Positions 12,286 through 24,867 of a stretch of 64,000 nucleotides of DNA are shown here, piece by piece; position 1 is the stretch's first letter; every line of letters starts with the position of its first letter. The stretch lies in assembly GCA_020310875.1 (NCBI GenBank), contig CM035428.1, positions 108,664,745 through 108,728,744 on the forward strand, in the 5' to 3' direction. This stretch comes from Ceratopteris richardii (lineage: Eukaryota; Streptophyta; Polypodiopsida; Polypodiales; Pteridaceae). Both the position numbers and the translations under genes were made by a program. The notes under the pieces are model-generated. The model was not told the origin of the DNA and made no database searches. It saw only the letters and a program-made list of their open reading frames with translations.

Positions 12286-12640
12286 TCAATTGTGATACAT
12301 TGCTAGTTCACCCAAACGTGAAGAAGTCCACTCCTTAGGTTCAATTTGATTGCATGGTGGTAGATCCAATCTTGACCAGAAATGAGAGGCGACCTCACCT
12401 ATGCAAGGGGGTTCCACACCTCCCAATACTATGAGATAAGCTTCAATATGATGGATGGTCAACCCCATGTCATAACAACAAGAAAATCTCATAGGACTAG
12501 TGGCAGTACTTGAGTCAATAAAGGCTCTTATAGTCTTCACACTCTTGCCTTGTGCTATTTTGGAGGTCAAAAAAAGATGCATGTCTATTATTTGGTGAGG
12601 GGTAATACGCGTAGTTTGGCACATAGCCATGTGATATCTC
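12286..12640 (-). pseudogene. Possible retropepsin-like fragment
   Basis: A 114-residue open frame contains AFIDSSTATSPM, which vaguely resembles the DSGA(S/T) region of gypsy proteases. A catalytic DSG or DTG is not present. It lies 3' of the integrase remnant on the same strand, in an unusual order for a gypsy pol. The function call is weak. Confidence 0.25.
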
Positions 12641-12739
12641 GGTGCATCATGAATATCTTTCCTACATTGAACTCTAACCTATCTCCTCAACTTCATACGT
12701 CAGATGCATTCTAGGGAGTTGGCCTCAGCCTCTTCTTGA

Positions 12740-13880
12740 ATTTGTCATTCTTCCTCTTTGCACTTTTTTGTTGTGTTGAGTCGACTTAGCATTCCTTTTG
12801 TCAAAGGTTCTTGGTATAGTTTCACTCTACATATGCTAATGTAACTAGGTAGTATATTGCCCTTTAGAGTGGCTAGGTGGATAGTTCCACTCATTGAGAT
12901 TCTGTTTATTGTCATTGGTCCATAGCCATGCTTCCGTAGTTTTCTAGCATGATGCTTTCATGTATACACTAAAACTAGATCTCTTGTTTTCAAGGCCTTA
13001 TCTTTTACGTGTGCATCAAAGTAAGCTTTCTACCTTTTCTTGGCCGCATATATCCTAGCAGCTAATCTTAGTTGAGTTTCTCCTAATTGTTCTAAATTGA
13101 AGATTTTGGAGGACAAATCATGTCAAAACATTGATGTTCTTGTCCTACCTTTACCGTGGGTACAAAGAAACCTAATGGCATAACCACATTCTATCCAAAC
13201 ACCACATGAAAGGGGGTGGTGTTGAGTACCATTTTATTGGCCACTCTATAAGCCCAAACAATGTGAGGAGTTGTTTGTCCCAATCAAAACATTTATTACT
13301 CACAAGCTTAGTTAGAACAATGCATAGGATCTTGTTAGTGCTCTCAGCTTGTCTATTGGCTTGGAGGTGATATGGGGCCAACTTCTTGTGAATAACCATG
13401 AATTATTGCAGCAAGTATTCCATAATCTCATACAAGAATTGGGTACCATGGTCACTTACCAACTCTATTGGCAAGCCATACCTCTATATACATTCTCGAA
13501 TAAAAATTTAGTTGTGGTTTGTGCATCGTTCTTCTTAGTGGCTCTCACTTCTATCCATTTGGTTAGATAATCAGTGGCAACAATAATGTACTCAACATGT
13601 GAAATCTTGGTTGGGGGATTAACATGACCTACAAAGTCTATTCCCCACTTGGAGAATGTGCATCCTCCCTTCATGGGTCTTAGTGGCATCTCATCCTTAC
13701 ATATCAGATATTGAGTTCACTAGCATATGTCACACCACTTCACATAGGTAGGAGCATCCATGCGAAGGGTTGGCCACCAAAGTCCTACAAACAAAATTGC
13801 TTTGATTGCCCTATTCGGTCCAAAGTGTCCACCTGCTACACCTTGGTGTGTAGTTTCTAAGATCTTAAGATACTAAAAAA
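12740..13880 (-). pseudogene. Ty3/gypsy integrase remnant
   Basis: On the minus strand, in order: an HHCC zinc-binding region at about 13,730-13,860 (GVAGGHFGPNRAIKAI, then WWPTLRMDAPTYVKWCDIC), the core start at 13,465-13,689 (KWGIDFVGHVNPP, YIIVATDYLTKWIEV), and the core end at 13,172-13,399 (HLQANRQAESTNKIL, where NGQAE is usual). The C-terminal region at about 12,740-13,130 follows (LAARIYAAKKR, RKLRKHGYGPM, an SH3-like GPY/F region). Frameshifts separate the blocks. Upstream RT/RNase H are not recognised. Confidence 0.85.
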
Positions 13881-15056
13881 TATGAAAGTTGGTACATAGG
13901 TAGATCTACTACTCCTCAAGCTCAAGGATGACTTGGCTTGAAAAATATGGAGCTTCAATGATCAAACATGAGATTTACAATGTGGTGAAGTGATAAAAAT
14001 CATTGTTGGTTAGACATTTGTTTTGGAAAAAGAAACTTGGTATATTCACTAGATCTGCATTGACTCCCTTGTTTGTTCGATCTTGCTTGGCCTTCCCTCT
14101 ACCTTTTCTCCCTTTGACTCATGTGTCTCATGCTTCCTTGCTATGTTAGTGCACTTAGGCCTCCTTGACTACTTTCAACAATTAATTAGACCAATTTATT
14201 CCAAGATGATATGCTATATCCCTCTATTTTACCTATTGATTACTTGCCTTGTAATTGAAACTATTGGATGAAGCATAAAAATGCCTCCAAAAATTCCTTT
14301 CCACATGGACCCTCATGCAAATAAAACACACAAGAATAGGAAAATACCTCCTCTTCTTTGAGTTCTAGACCCTAAAGGTTAGTGCTCTCTCATTCATCCA
14401 CTTTCTCTACAATGATCTTGCTCAAATAGACCTCTTGACTTCACGCTACTTCCACCACCACCTTTTCTCCCTCCACCTTCTCCTTTGAGATCTCTCTTCC
14501 AACAAACAAATGCAATTAGGGCTGCTTCTTTCCTCAATGATAATAGTTGCAGTCCCTCTTATTGATAAGACCTTTTGCCATGAATAATCAGAGAGAAAAC
14601 AACTTTCCTTCTTTTCTTTTGTGAATACCCCCCCCCTTTGCACATAATCTTCTCCCTCCTTTCATTCCACAAATGGGACAAAAGCTCATACCCCTTATAG
14701 ACGTAGCTGAGGTGTTGGCCTACCACAAAAGCGGGCCAAAATGGCCTCTACTCATTGCTCCAACACACCTACATATTTTCTATTAAAAAAACAAAAGAGA
14801 GTGAGTCAAAAGAGTGTCCCTTTAGCATGATTAATATATTTAATATGCAAGAAACCTTCCTCTCTATGCATAAGGATACTGATAGATGATCAAAGCTCAT
14901 GTAGGACAATAGTTTCCTAGTTGAATCATCGCGCAAAGAGAAGGATACATATTTTTCTTCAATGTTGCTAGGAACAACAAGCTCACCTACTATAGTACTA
15001 CTCTCAAAGATACTCATCTGCACTTGGCATTGCTTAACCTGATTAGTCCTTTGTTG
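13881..15056. other. No gene seen; includes a C8 homopolymer
   Basis: AT-rich DNA between the gypsy integrase remnant and the 3' LTR similarity of copia-B. The non-matching part of the copia-B 3' LTR would be expected at about 14,450-15,056 if complete, but I see no similarity there to 17,901-18,507. Minus-strand frames at 14,446-14,643 and 14,769-15,023 have no known motif. Confidence 0.4.
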
Positions 15057-15367
15057 ATGCCAAGCTCCTTCTTATATAGGTTTTCTAACCTCCATGATGA
15101 GCAAAAAACAAATGCATAAAAGTTATGATCAATAGTGATCATGAAAAAAACGGCATCCTTGGCAGCATTGTTTGCTTTAAAAAAAACATCTCCAAATCAA
15201 ATTTGCACTCCATCATTGATGGTGGGGTTTGAACCCTAGTGGTTGCATGTAAACTGTTTGTTCTAAGCCACTTTACCTATGCCATTCTCTTGTTGAGAAT
15301 CTACCAAAGAAGACTACATATGCTGGTAGCTTCAAAATTTTGGATAATTTGGGCATTGTATCCAACA
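15057..15367 (-). repeat. Copia-B 3' LTR (partial match)
   Basis: About 310 bp that align with 18,508-18,818 in the same orientation (shared phrases include tccttcttatata, cctccatgat, agcaaaaaacaaa, tttgttctaagcca, agactacatatg). The upper boundary ends ccaaca, the complement of a TGTTGG LTR start. The adjacent bases on the minus strand (GAAGGAGCGAT) resemble a polypurine tract. Divergence is substantial, so the insertion is old. Confidence 0.75.
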
Positions 15368-17900
15368 ATCGCTCCTTCAATGTCATAATGGTATAAGATT
15401 TAATAACCTACAAAATTTTTTATGTCTGCAAGACTTTGAACATTTGCAAATATATCTCTTAACTGATTTCCACTAGATCTTGAGTTGATTGTGCATGAAC
15501 GTGGATACTTGAGAAACTACAAACTCAATGTTCTGACATGTATTACATAGATATATCAAGCAACCAACTACCGATTGTAATGAAACATTAACATCCATGG
15601 GTTTCCCCATAGGCTTAGAATCTATCATCTCAAACCTTTCCAATAATTTCTCAATGTATTTTCGCGGTGTCATGTAGATAGACTCATCTCTATATATGAA
15701 TCCAATCCCAAGATAATAATGCAAAATACCTAAGTCATTTACATCAAATATAATTTACTTACCTTAAAATACTGAAGGTCTGAATCCTTTGGATTTATCA
15801 TGATCATATCATCAACATATATGATAATAATCAAAACATCCTTCTCAGCTTTAACACAAAGAGTGGGAGTTGCATCTGAGTTTTCAAACCAAGAGATAGA
15901 AGATAAAGATGTATCTTCTCATACCAAGCTCTTGGTGCTTGCTTTAGTCCATACAAATCTTTGATAAGCTTGCATACTAAATGCTCTTTACCTGTCTCTT
16001 CAAGACCGTTTGGCTACTGAATGTAGAAATCTTCATGAAGATCACCACTAAAAAATGCAGTTTTGATATCTAACTGATATACATCCCATCAAAAGAATGC
16101 AGCAAGAGAAAGTAATATTCTAACTACTATCATTCTAGAAGTAGGTGCAAAAGTCTCATCATAGTCAATTTATTCCTTTTGTGCATAACCTTTGACAACT
16201 AATCTTTCTTTATACCTATCAATAGTACCATCTACTTTTCTTTTGATTTTGAAGATTCACTTAACACCAATTGTCTTTTTACCTTTTGGTAACTCACAAA
16301 GCTTCCATGTTTGATTCTTATGAATAGAATCAATCTCTTCTTGCATAGCTTTCTTCCATACAAGAATTTATAGTGCATCTTGAACACCAGTTGGTTCATT
16401 CTCAACTAAAGAAAGAGCTAATGTTGCTAGCATGACTAATTTGGATAACACAAACATGCCACTTTTATTTTCACCTTGAAGTGGAAAATGCTCCTCATTA
16501 GGTGAGAGGATCTGACATGAATCTTTCTTAAAAACAACTTTATAACTATCTAACAAGAAAGTAGAGAAAGAGAGCAAATTCTTCTTCATGTCTAGAACAT
16601 AAAGAACCTTGGAAATTGTGAAATATCCACCTGCTCTTAACTTAAGGTTCACCTTTCCAACACCTACAACATCCAAATCATGACCATCTACAATGGGGTC
16701 ACTCTTCTACTTGAAGAGTTCGAAAGGGAAGAAATTTACCTTTGTGCAACCTATCATATGCTTAGTAGCTCCTAAATAAAATCCAAAGATTATCTGAGAT
16801 TGCATTTAATGCTGCCTTATCAAAGCTACTTCTTCAATAGTAACACATGCATATGAATCTACATTTGAAGATTTAGGTTTTGGATCTTCGACACGATTAG
16901 CTTATGATTTCTTCTTCTCATAAAAAATCCTTGTTCTGCATTATGCTATGTAATGAACTGGTTTTTTATAGTAATGGCATACTCCGTTCTTTGAATTAGA
17001 TGTAGTCAAAGACTTTTCTTTGTGTGTAGAGGAAGCATTAGGGGAAGGACTTAAAGACTTAGGATTAGAAGGCTTACTTTCCTTCTTGGATTGCGAACTC
17101 TTCTTCTCGTTCTTTGTCTCCTTCTTCTTCTTTCCCTTCGATGATGATAGCACCTTCATAATTCTCTTCCATATCATTTTGTTGATCTTCATCTCGAAGT
17201 AAAAAGAATTGTAACTCTTCAAATGGAAGTTCTCTATCTCTTGTAGAGAGATATAAAGAAGTAACAAAAAAGCACGATATGAAGATGGAAGTGTGTTTAG
17301 AAGTGTATTTACCATCTCTTCATCTGAGATGTTGACTCTAACATTGAGTAATCAATCTTGTAAATCTTTGAGCTTCAAACTACGTGATTGAACTCACTCA
17401 CCAACTTCATCCTTGTGTTGGCTAGTTGTCTCCTAAGATGAGCTTTCCTAGCAAGGTTTCTACTATGATAGAATTCTCTAACTCCAACCAAGCCTATTGA
17501 GATGTTCCACATGACCTGATTTGGGGTATAATATGCCTCTTGACTCTCATAAGTGCTAGTGCATCCCTTAAATCCCATCTGGATTGCGCTTTTGTAGGAA
17601 GTAATCTGGTAGTAGTATAGACTCTTGATGATAAAGTGGTTCCTTCTTCTTCGCTAACCTCCTATTGAGGAGAAATAGGAACAAGGGTTCTTCCAAAAGA
17701 TGACGAACATCTTATCTGACTTGTCTTGGCCTTGGATAAGTTCCATTCACAATATTCCATAAGTCCTTTGATACTAATCGATTCATCATCATAAAACTCC
17801 ACATTGGATAGTTCGACATTCCCTCAAGCTTGTCTTCATTCTCAAGTCTATAGTCACTCATCTTGTTAAGGGTGTATGTCAACTATGCTCTAACACCAAA
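15368..17900 (-). mobile_element. Copia-B internal region, integrase deleted
   Basis: Minus-strand order: gag (17,375-17,578 and 16,941-17,315, Lys/Ser-rich tail with a damaged zinc knuckle CHYYKKPVHYIA); gag-pre-integrase/protease-like segment 16,368-16,676 (KVLYVLDMKKNLLSFS); then directly RT (about 15,790-16,370, TFAPTSRMIVVRILLSLAAF, YQLDIKTAFFSGDLHED, YGLKQAPRAWYEK); then RT C-terminus 15,473-15,724 (HYYLGIGFIYRDESIYM). The integrase core is missing between 16,370 and the RT start, and RNase H is essentially absent before the LTR at 15,367. Many stops are present. Non-functional. Confidence 0.85.
17884..17900 (-). other. Copia-B primer-binding site
   Basis: The minus strand reads ...CCAACA, then tttggtgttagagc, matching the initiator-Met-tRNA primer site TGGTATCAGAGC with two changes. 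It fixes the inner boundary of the 5' LTR at 17,901. Confidence 0.75.
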
Positions 17901-18818
17901 TGTTGGAAGTGGGGTGGGTCTCAATAGCAAATAATCACAAGTTTGCAAGATCTTCCAACACATGAACCTTAGCATGCACACGTTAATACTCAAAATGATG
18001 ATGAGTGAGAGATAGAGAGAGAATAGATAATTTTTCATAGTGTACGATAAGTTGGGATTCTCACCTACACTAACTTATATTCCAATGTCAAATTACAATG
18101 TGTGAATATGATACAAACTTACAATATATGAATCTAGGGTAGAAATAGGGACTACATACAAGAAATTGTGTGCAAAGTGCCTAAGAGGGATGAAGAGTGT
18201 GTGAGAGAGAATATGGAGAATATAAATAATTTAGAATTGTTTTATAGCAAACCCAAATTCTGATTATCCCTAAATCAAAAAATAGTGAATGAACAAGTGA
18301 GAATGGAAATAGAATTGTTACTCACAGTAACTCAGCAATGTGTTGATGGTTGCCTGACACAAACTCCTCCAGATAACTCCATATTTAGAGAATACCTCCT
18401 CGAGGAGTGTAGGAACTCTTCTTTATGTAGAGGACCTCCTTGATCTCATCCTTAGCTTGCTAGAGCTTGATTTGATGAACTCCTTGAGAAGATAATTAAC
18501 AAGATCCAAGTTCCTTCTTATATAGATTTTTCTGACCTCCATGATCAGCAAAAAACAAACGCATAAAAGCTATGATCAATTGCGATCGTGAAAAAAATGG
18601 TGTTCATGGCGGCATCGTTTGCTTCTCAAAAAAAGACATCTTCGAATCAGATTTGCACTATTCTGCTTATGGAGTTTGAACGCTAGTGGGTTGCATGTAA
18701 AAGTATTTGTTCTAAGCCATTTTACACATGCCATTCTCTTATGAAGAATTTAGTAAACAAGACTACATATGTTGATAGCTTCAGAATTTTGGACAATTTG
18801 GACACATTGTATCTAACC
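17901..18818 (-). repeat. Copia-B 5' LTR
   Basis: Starts on the plus strand with tgttgg at 17,901, next to the primer-binding site. Its upper part (18,508-18,818) matches 15,057-15,367. The outer boundary is inferred from the end of that match (tgtatctaac against tgtatccaaca), which gives about 918 bp. The lower two thirds have no partner in the window because the 3' LTR is truncated or diverged. Confidence 0.65.
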
Positions 18819-19284
18819 CATCTATGGTCAAAACATCCACCTTGCACTCCTTCTACTTTGAGACTTCCCCGAAAAACTTGCAATATACCCATCATCATGA
18901 ATAATCTCCACATGTGTACACAACATATCTCAAGGATACTTGTAGAGTGGGAAAGTAGTGCTAGATGCTCCAAAAAAAATTTGTCTAGCCCCTACTTCCA
19001 AGGACTTACTAAAATTTGGTCTTCCTACTACATTGAATTACCATGCCACAAGCTCCTTAATCATAGCTCTTTAGATCATTCTATTCAACATTGCATTTGC
19101 TACCCCTCTCTAGCACCGTAGGCAACTAAGGGATACCATTACTCTCCTCCAAGCCGCCACATTTTATTGTGGTTTTTCACCACCTACAAACATCTCTTCT
19201 TTGCAAAACATCTATAATCAAATATTTACTCTAGAAAATGGGAATATATTAGTGCACAAAAATCAACCATTTATTTAGCTAACA
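18819..19284. other. No gene seen
   Basis: An open plus-strand frame (18,741-19,121) begins inside the copia-B LTR and has no recognisable motif, so I do not call it a gene. Confidence 0.4.
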
Positions 19285-19440
19285 CCTTTGAGGTCCTTAA
19301 TAAGGATATAAATAATTTCATTTCTAATGTGGGTATTCATGATGCATTCATTGATGAGAGAGCAGATATTGATGAGAGAAAATATATACCTAAATGGTTG
19401 GTGCAAACTTGAGAGATAATAACTTAGATGCAATATATTG
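19285..19440 (+). mobile_element. Copia-A pol fragment
   Basis: About 155 bp match the copia-A stretch at 30,905-31,015 (shared gatgagagagcagatattga, cctaaatggttggtgcaaac, then aacttagatgca). This is the linker between integrase and RT. Both ends break off without LTRs. Confidence 0.75.
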
Positions 19441-20936
19441 CTGCAAGTTGTAGCTCCTTGTATTTAGCTTCCGTTTTTGTCCTAGAATGTCATGAATGGC
19501 AATACAAGGGTACATAGTAGACTTTCATCCTATTCTTGGGGAAATTTTCTATTAGAATTCCAATTTTTTCTTACACGGATAATTGTATGTTTATTTTATT
19601 TCATTTTTCCCCATTCATAAATTATCTTCTATTCTAATAGCAAATTAAGGTCCCTTTTTTGATAATTATGGACCATTTTACCTCTTGGTAACTTAGTTTT
19701 TCCTAATATTTGGACATGTATCAGCCGCACTCTTACTCACACTCCCCTCTCTTACACATGTGTGGGAATATATGAGCGCTATGAAAAGTTTCATTGAAGT
19801 TGCTAAGTCTTATGTGCGCCCTCCACATGCATGGGCTTGTCTCCTCGCGTCATCCAATCGCATTGAGATGCACTCACACATGCTCTCACCCAATATTTAA
19901 AGGAAAAAAAGGTAAGTTCATCAAGAATCCTTTTTCGTTCATGAAAAGTTTGCTAAAAGGTGAGATGAAAAGTTTGCGAAAAGGTGGGATATTAAGAATA
20001 CTTGTGAAAAGTTTGGAAAAGTTGGGAGCAACTCGTGCTCTCGCTCTTCTCTCTCTCCCTCTCACCATGAAATATTTGAAAAGTTGAGAAGGCTTAATTG
20101 TAGAGCACTCAACATAGATTAAAAGAGACCCTCCAATTTGACACAACACCATGACTTTGTTGTAGTGGTAGCAACGACTGAAGAAGGAAGGACATGGAAA
20201 CAACAAAGTTGACCATATGGCTTAACTCAAACAAGAGTTGGAGATGCTTAAGTTGCGAAAGGTTTCCTTGTCAAAGAAGGCTATAAAGAAGGGTTGTTTG
20301 TTCCAACTCGGAAAGAGCTAGAGGATATCAAAGTAGGACAATAAACAAAAAGGTTTATTCCATCTACCATTTGTAATAACAAAGGATAGAATGCAAGTGG
20401 TTGCATGTAGAGAGTGGTTTTTTTGTTTTATAGTAAGGTGGACATGAGGCCAAAGATTGTTATCTTTTGAAAGGCTCCCTATGTACACTCTTATATCTCA
20501 ACTACTGGTTCTAGAGTGGTACCTCAACCCTCTCTTCTTGCCCAGAGCACCTAGAGATACATTCTACATAGGTCAAACTAAAATTGTGTGTGAAGTGTCA
20601 TGTTACATCATAGACTGCCTCAAACTCCAAGAACCCAAGCTAGCATCAATTGGGACTAATGAAACCTATAAAAATGTCAATCCGTGAACACAATCACTGG
20701 TATGATGGCCTAGGCACGATAAGGGACAGGCAAGCACATACTCAACCAATCATACACACATGTATGCACATGCATGAGAGAGTAGAAGAACACAATATTG
20801 CTCCACGAAGATATTCTCTATTCAAGATCTATCAAGAAGTCTTTAACAAATCAGCTCTCATTTTTTTCTATAGATAAACTTGAGGGTTGTGCCTTATCCT
20901 CACTCTATTCTCCACCCAAGTATAAAAAAATGGGTC
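19441..20936. other. No gene seen
   Basis: AT-rich sequence. Short open frames at 19,794-20,087 and 20,457-20,877 show no known domain. Direct phrases such as gaaaagtttg recur at 19,940-20,010, a small local repeat. Confidence 0.4.
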
Positions 20937-22584
20937 CTAGGTTCTAATTGGGGATTTGATTCGGGGTTTGAAAATTACACTAAATTCCAGGAAGCTTTGT
21001 AAAGCATTTGACAATGTGAAAGAACTACCATGACCAATAGTAAGAATGATCTTATGAATTCCCATCATAGGATAAGAGGAATTATTAGAGCACGTGATAG
21101 TATTCCCTATAGGGGCAGGCTCAAGTGAATAGAAGAAACTATGTTGCAAGGTAATATGTTTGGTTGTCCCGCTATCAAAGTACCAAACATGTCAATCTAA
21201 TATAGACATACACTGCTAATGAGAAGATGGTTCATGGCTATAAACAATAGTAAATACACACACTTCATTCTGAACAAGATTGGTAGACTCTATTTTAGGT
21301 GTAGAGGCCTCTGTAGCAACCATTCTAGCCACTTTCTTCTTTGGCTCTTTTGCAACCAATTTAGGACAACTCTTTATGACATGATCATTTCTCTTAGAGT
21401 TTTTGCAAAATTGTTTGTGCTTTTCTTTTTTCTTCTCATCTTTGTCTTTCTTCTTTCACTATGCAACATTAGGAGATTTCTGCTTACTAATAGATGAGCT
21501 CTGTTTACCTTTGCCCTTTTGACTAGCTAAGACAGATTGAGCTTCAACATGCATAATTGACATGTTTTGACTAGATTGATCTTCCTACAACAAAATAGAG
21601 ACAAACTCCTCAAATATTAAGGCATTTGGATTGCCTTTCATCATTAATCGAAGCGTACAAGCAAAACTATGATATGAATATGGAAGATTGTTAAGAACAA
21701 TCTGCATAAGTGAATTATTTGGTAAGACTTCATCAACAGAAATCAATTTCTCTTTCAAATATTTGATCTTTGTCAAGAAATTGTCTACAAAATCTCATTC
21801 ATTTATATGCTCTCTCGAACTATTTTCAGAGGTAAGGAACATGAGCCTCATTTCTTTCTTGGCATAAATTTGTAAGTGTATCCCAAGCATCCTTTCTTCT
21901 CTTATAGGAACCAATGTGAGGGATAATGGCATGTTTGAGAGAAAAATCTATCAATGCATGTGCCTGAGCATCTCTACCATCCTAACAAAGCTGCTCTAGG
22001 GTAGGTGGAGCAGGAACCACAACACATCCAAGAGATTGAAGATCATCATCTTCAATGCCATTTTCATCACGTGTAATAATTGCATTTGCAGGTGTAGTAG
22101 CACATTTTTCAACACCTTGGACAATATTCCACAACCCTTTTGTTACCAATATATGACATGTCATATATGCCCATAATGGGTAATTAGTACCATCCAATTA
22201 TCCTCAACAACCAACATACGGAATATATCATTGCTTTCAGCCATGGCTAGTACCTAAATACCCTGATGTAGAGAAATGATTGTATCTTAAAAATTTGAAC
22301 ATAAACATCTTGACGAGCTCTACTAAACCTATAGTAGACTTCAAGGCTCTTGTACTAGCGAACCAGAACCTGTATATATGTTTGCCAAAAAAGGATGAAA
22401 TTACCTGCACAGTCGTTGCGATAGTGCATTCCGAGGTCAAAACAAGCTCATATCAAAATTCAATGCCACATAGCAAAGGTATTTTGAACTTCTAATCACC
22501 TCAAGTATTCTCGCCAATTTTCATGCAATTTTGAGACTACGATGGAAGGGTTTTTGATGATGCCCTAGATGAAGTGGCAAGTTG
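20937..22584 (-). mobile_element. Copia-A copy, 5' half only (gag and start of protease)
   Basis: The minus strand matches copia-A. The leader lies at 22,237-22,440. The gag start at 21,982-22,197 reads MDGTNYPLWAYMTCHILVTK, with Tyr where the copy at 28.8 kb has a stop. Middle gag is at 21,585-21,776 (NSLMQIVLNNLPYSYHSFAC), a segment deleted in the 28-kb copy. The Lys-rich tail lies at about 21,300-21,480, and the protease-adjacent block at 20,937-21,149 (YSLEPAPIGNTITCSNNSS). It stops at about 20,940; everything 3' of protease is missing. Confidence 0.85.
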
Positions 22585-22815
22585 TGTCGGAGTTCAAGGT
22601 TTGTGGAAGCACACAAACAACACAAGGAAGAAAAAGAAGCTTGCAGTGAAACACAATTCAAAATCTATTAACAAGTGAATGTACAAATATAAGTGATCCA
22701 TTAGGATTATAGTACAAAGATAAGTGTTCGATTAGGATTATAAGATAAAGAGGGAAGAAAGTGCCCCAATGGTCCTAAGTATGTTCACACACATCACTAT
22801 TGAAATATAACAACA
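22585..22815 (-). repeat. Copia-A 5' LTR (minus-strand copy)
   Basis: Plus-strand tgtcggagtt at 22,585 to ...aacaaca at 22,815 is 231 bp, exactly the length of the LTR at 28,174-28,404, and aligns with its reverse complement (gaagcacacaaacaacacaa, gtatgttcacacacatcact and more). The primer site expected just below 22,585 is degraded. No 3' LTR partner exists for this truncated copy. Confidence 0.88.
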
Positions 22816-24860
22816 GACTCCTCTTTTTTCCATAGTTCATTATATGGTGTGTAGCATGCTCATCATGTGAGAGGTATATGTCATATACTCATACTCGAAT
22901 ATCCTTTTTGTTTCTTTATTTATGTACCTCAACCATGATGGGATTAGTTTAAACACATTGTTACCAATTCAAAAAAAACAAAATGAACATCAACCATAAT
23001 GGGCTTTAGTGGGACATTATTAACATTATTACTAGCTCGAAAGCAAAATGAACATCAAATACTCTTGATGTATGTTCTGACTAAGAAAATGATGGCCTAG
23101 CCAACGAGACATCGTATTAAGACTAACCATTTGTGAAACTTTCATAGAACTAATTTGTTCTCTCAAATTTTATTTTATTTTTTTTCCTTTTCTATAGGCC
23201 TACACAAATAGATAAAAAGCCATTCACACCAACATTAAAAAAGATAGTACACACTACAAAGTACTCAGGAACACCTTAGTTTCCACATAAAGTGGTGTCA
23301 TATCTTCACTTATCCCATAAAAGGAAGCTAAATGTATCTCTATGGATGCATCTCATAGAAGGAGGCGCATGTATCTCTATGCACACCATTCCATTTATTT
23401 TCCATTCGCCTAAGGTCTGTAAACCTTATTTTTCTAGCAAACCTAATCTTTACACACACACAAGTTAGTTATAAAGATAACTAACTATGCTACTTATAGA
23501 AGCATGTGTCTTTCCATGGGAATTCAAGAGGAATAGTGAGAGAAATGGAAATTGTCAATTAGTCGTAAAAACAAGACAACATACTTATGGCTTGGAAAAT
23601 TGAGACAATTATCTAAGGATTGTGTGCTATAGTTCCATAGCCCATGGTATTTTTTTCTAATAGGATTACGGGATTGGGAACATGGTAGCTCAATCCATCT
23701 AGAATTACATTTTAAAGGGGAAAGAAAAGTAAATAGATTAAAATGTAAACATATACGAAGAAAGACTTAACAAAGAAGGCTGTTGAAAACTTAAACCAAC
23801 ATAAGAAGATGTTTGTGTATTCCATGGTTCTTTATGTGTTTCAATTATATTAAGAAGGTTAAGGTAGCTCAAGGGTTAGATATTAAAGAGAAAGTCATGA
23901 GAGTGAGGATTCCAAAGAAATCCATGGAATCACAATGAGGGAAAAGGATGCAAAGGCAACCCATTAAGGCAAGCAAGCTCCACAGTGAATACCTTAGTTG
24001 GGAGTGAATACCTCAGTTGGGTACCCAACTGCATAATGCCTTACACGAATGGGGGAGATTCCTCAATGGGGTCTCAAAGCACTATGATAAGTCTATGCAA
24101 GCATAAAGTCTCAAATTCCCAAAGAGCTTTAATCTCACTCTAGAGTATCACTTGAGTTTTGCAAGGGGGGAATCCAAGTTTCTCAGTACACTAATGGAAA
24201 CCACAAAGAGGGATCCAAGAACTTATATTATCTTGTTATCTAACAACTAGCTATTTTAATATTCAATGGATATCAATGTCCACACTCATATTTAGTATAG
24301 AGGAGGTAATGGGGTATCCACTTATAGGAGAGTGCAAAACTATAGTAAAGACTACTACTTCCGCACTTCGAGTATTTCTTCTACTCAAGGGGAGTTCTTC
24401 CTTTGGGAAGTATACCCTGTGACATTTCCATGTGCACGTACACTAAGTGACATTAGATACACATAGTAAAGACATAGAGAGGGAAAAATGGCAATTGCAA
24501 ATATAAGAGAAAATCCAGAATTCTTAACATTTCCAAGGGTTACAACGAGTCAAAAATAATCCCATGTGAATAGTACAGTGGGCAAGCTGACACTCCTAAC
24601 AATAGGAGAAATTGAGAATAAGAGGGACTAAAACAACCAAATAATCTCTGCAAGAGAGGTGCAACAGAAATGCAGCATAAGGCAAGAGAAATAGAATAGA
24701 AATGCAACAGATTGGCTACTCAATCACTTTGTAATGCTAATAGCCAACTCCATTGGGAGGCCAACACTTTATATAATCACCACAAAGTGACCTCAACAAA
24801 AGTGTGCAAGTAGCAACAGAATGTAGAGAGTGGCCAAGCAATAGTCTAGTTGCCACACAT
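22816..24860. other. No gene seen
   Basis: About 2 kb of AT-rich DNA with no recognisable coding motif on either strand. A short direct repeat (gggagtgaatacct / gtgaatacctcagttggg) lies near 23,984-24,028. Confidence 0.45.
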
Positions 24861-24867
24861 CCAAATT

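Noticed and set aside
18741-19121. 126-residue open frame as a gene
   Set aside because: It starts inside the copia-B LTR and has no recognisable motif.
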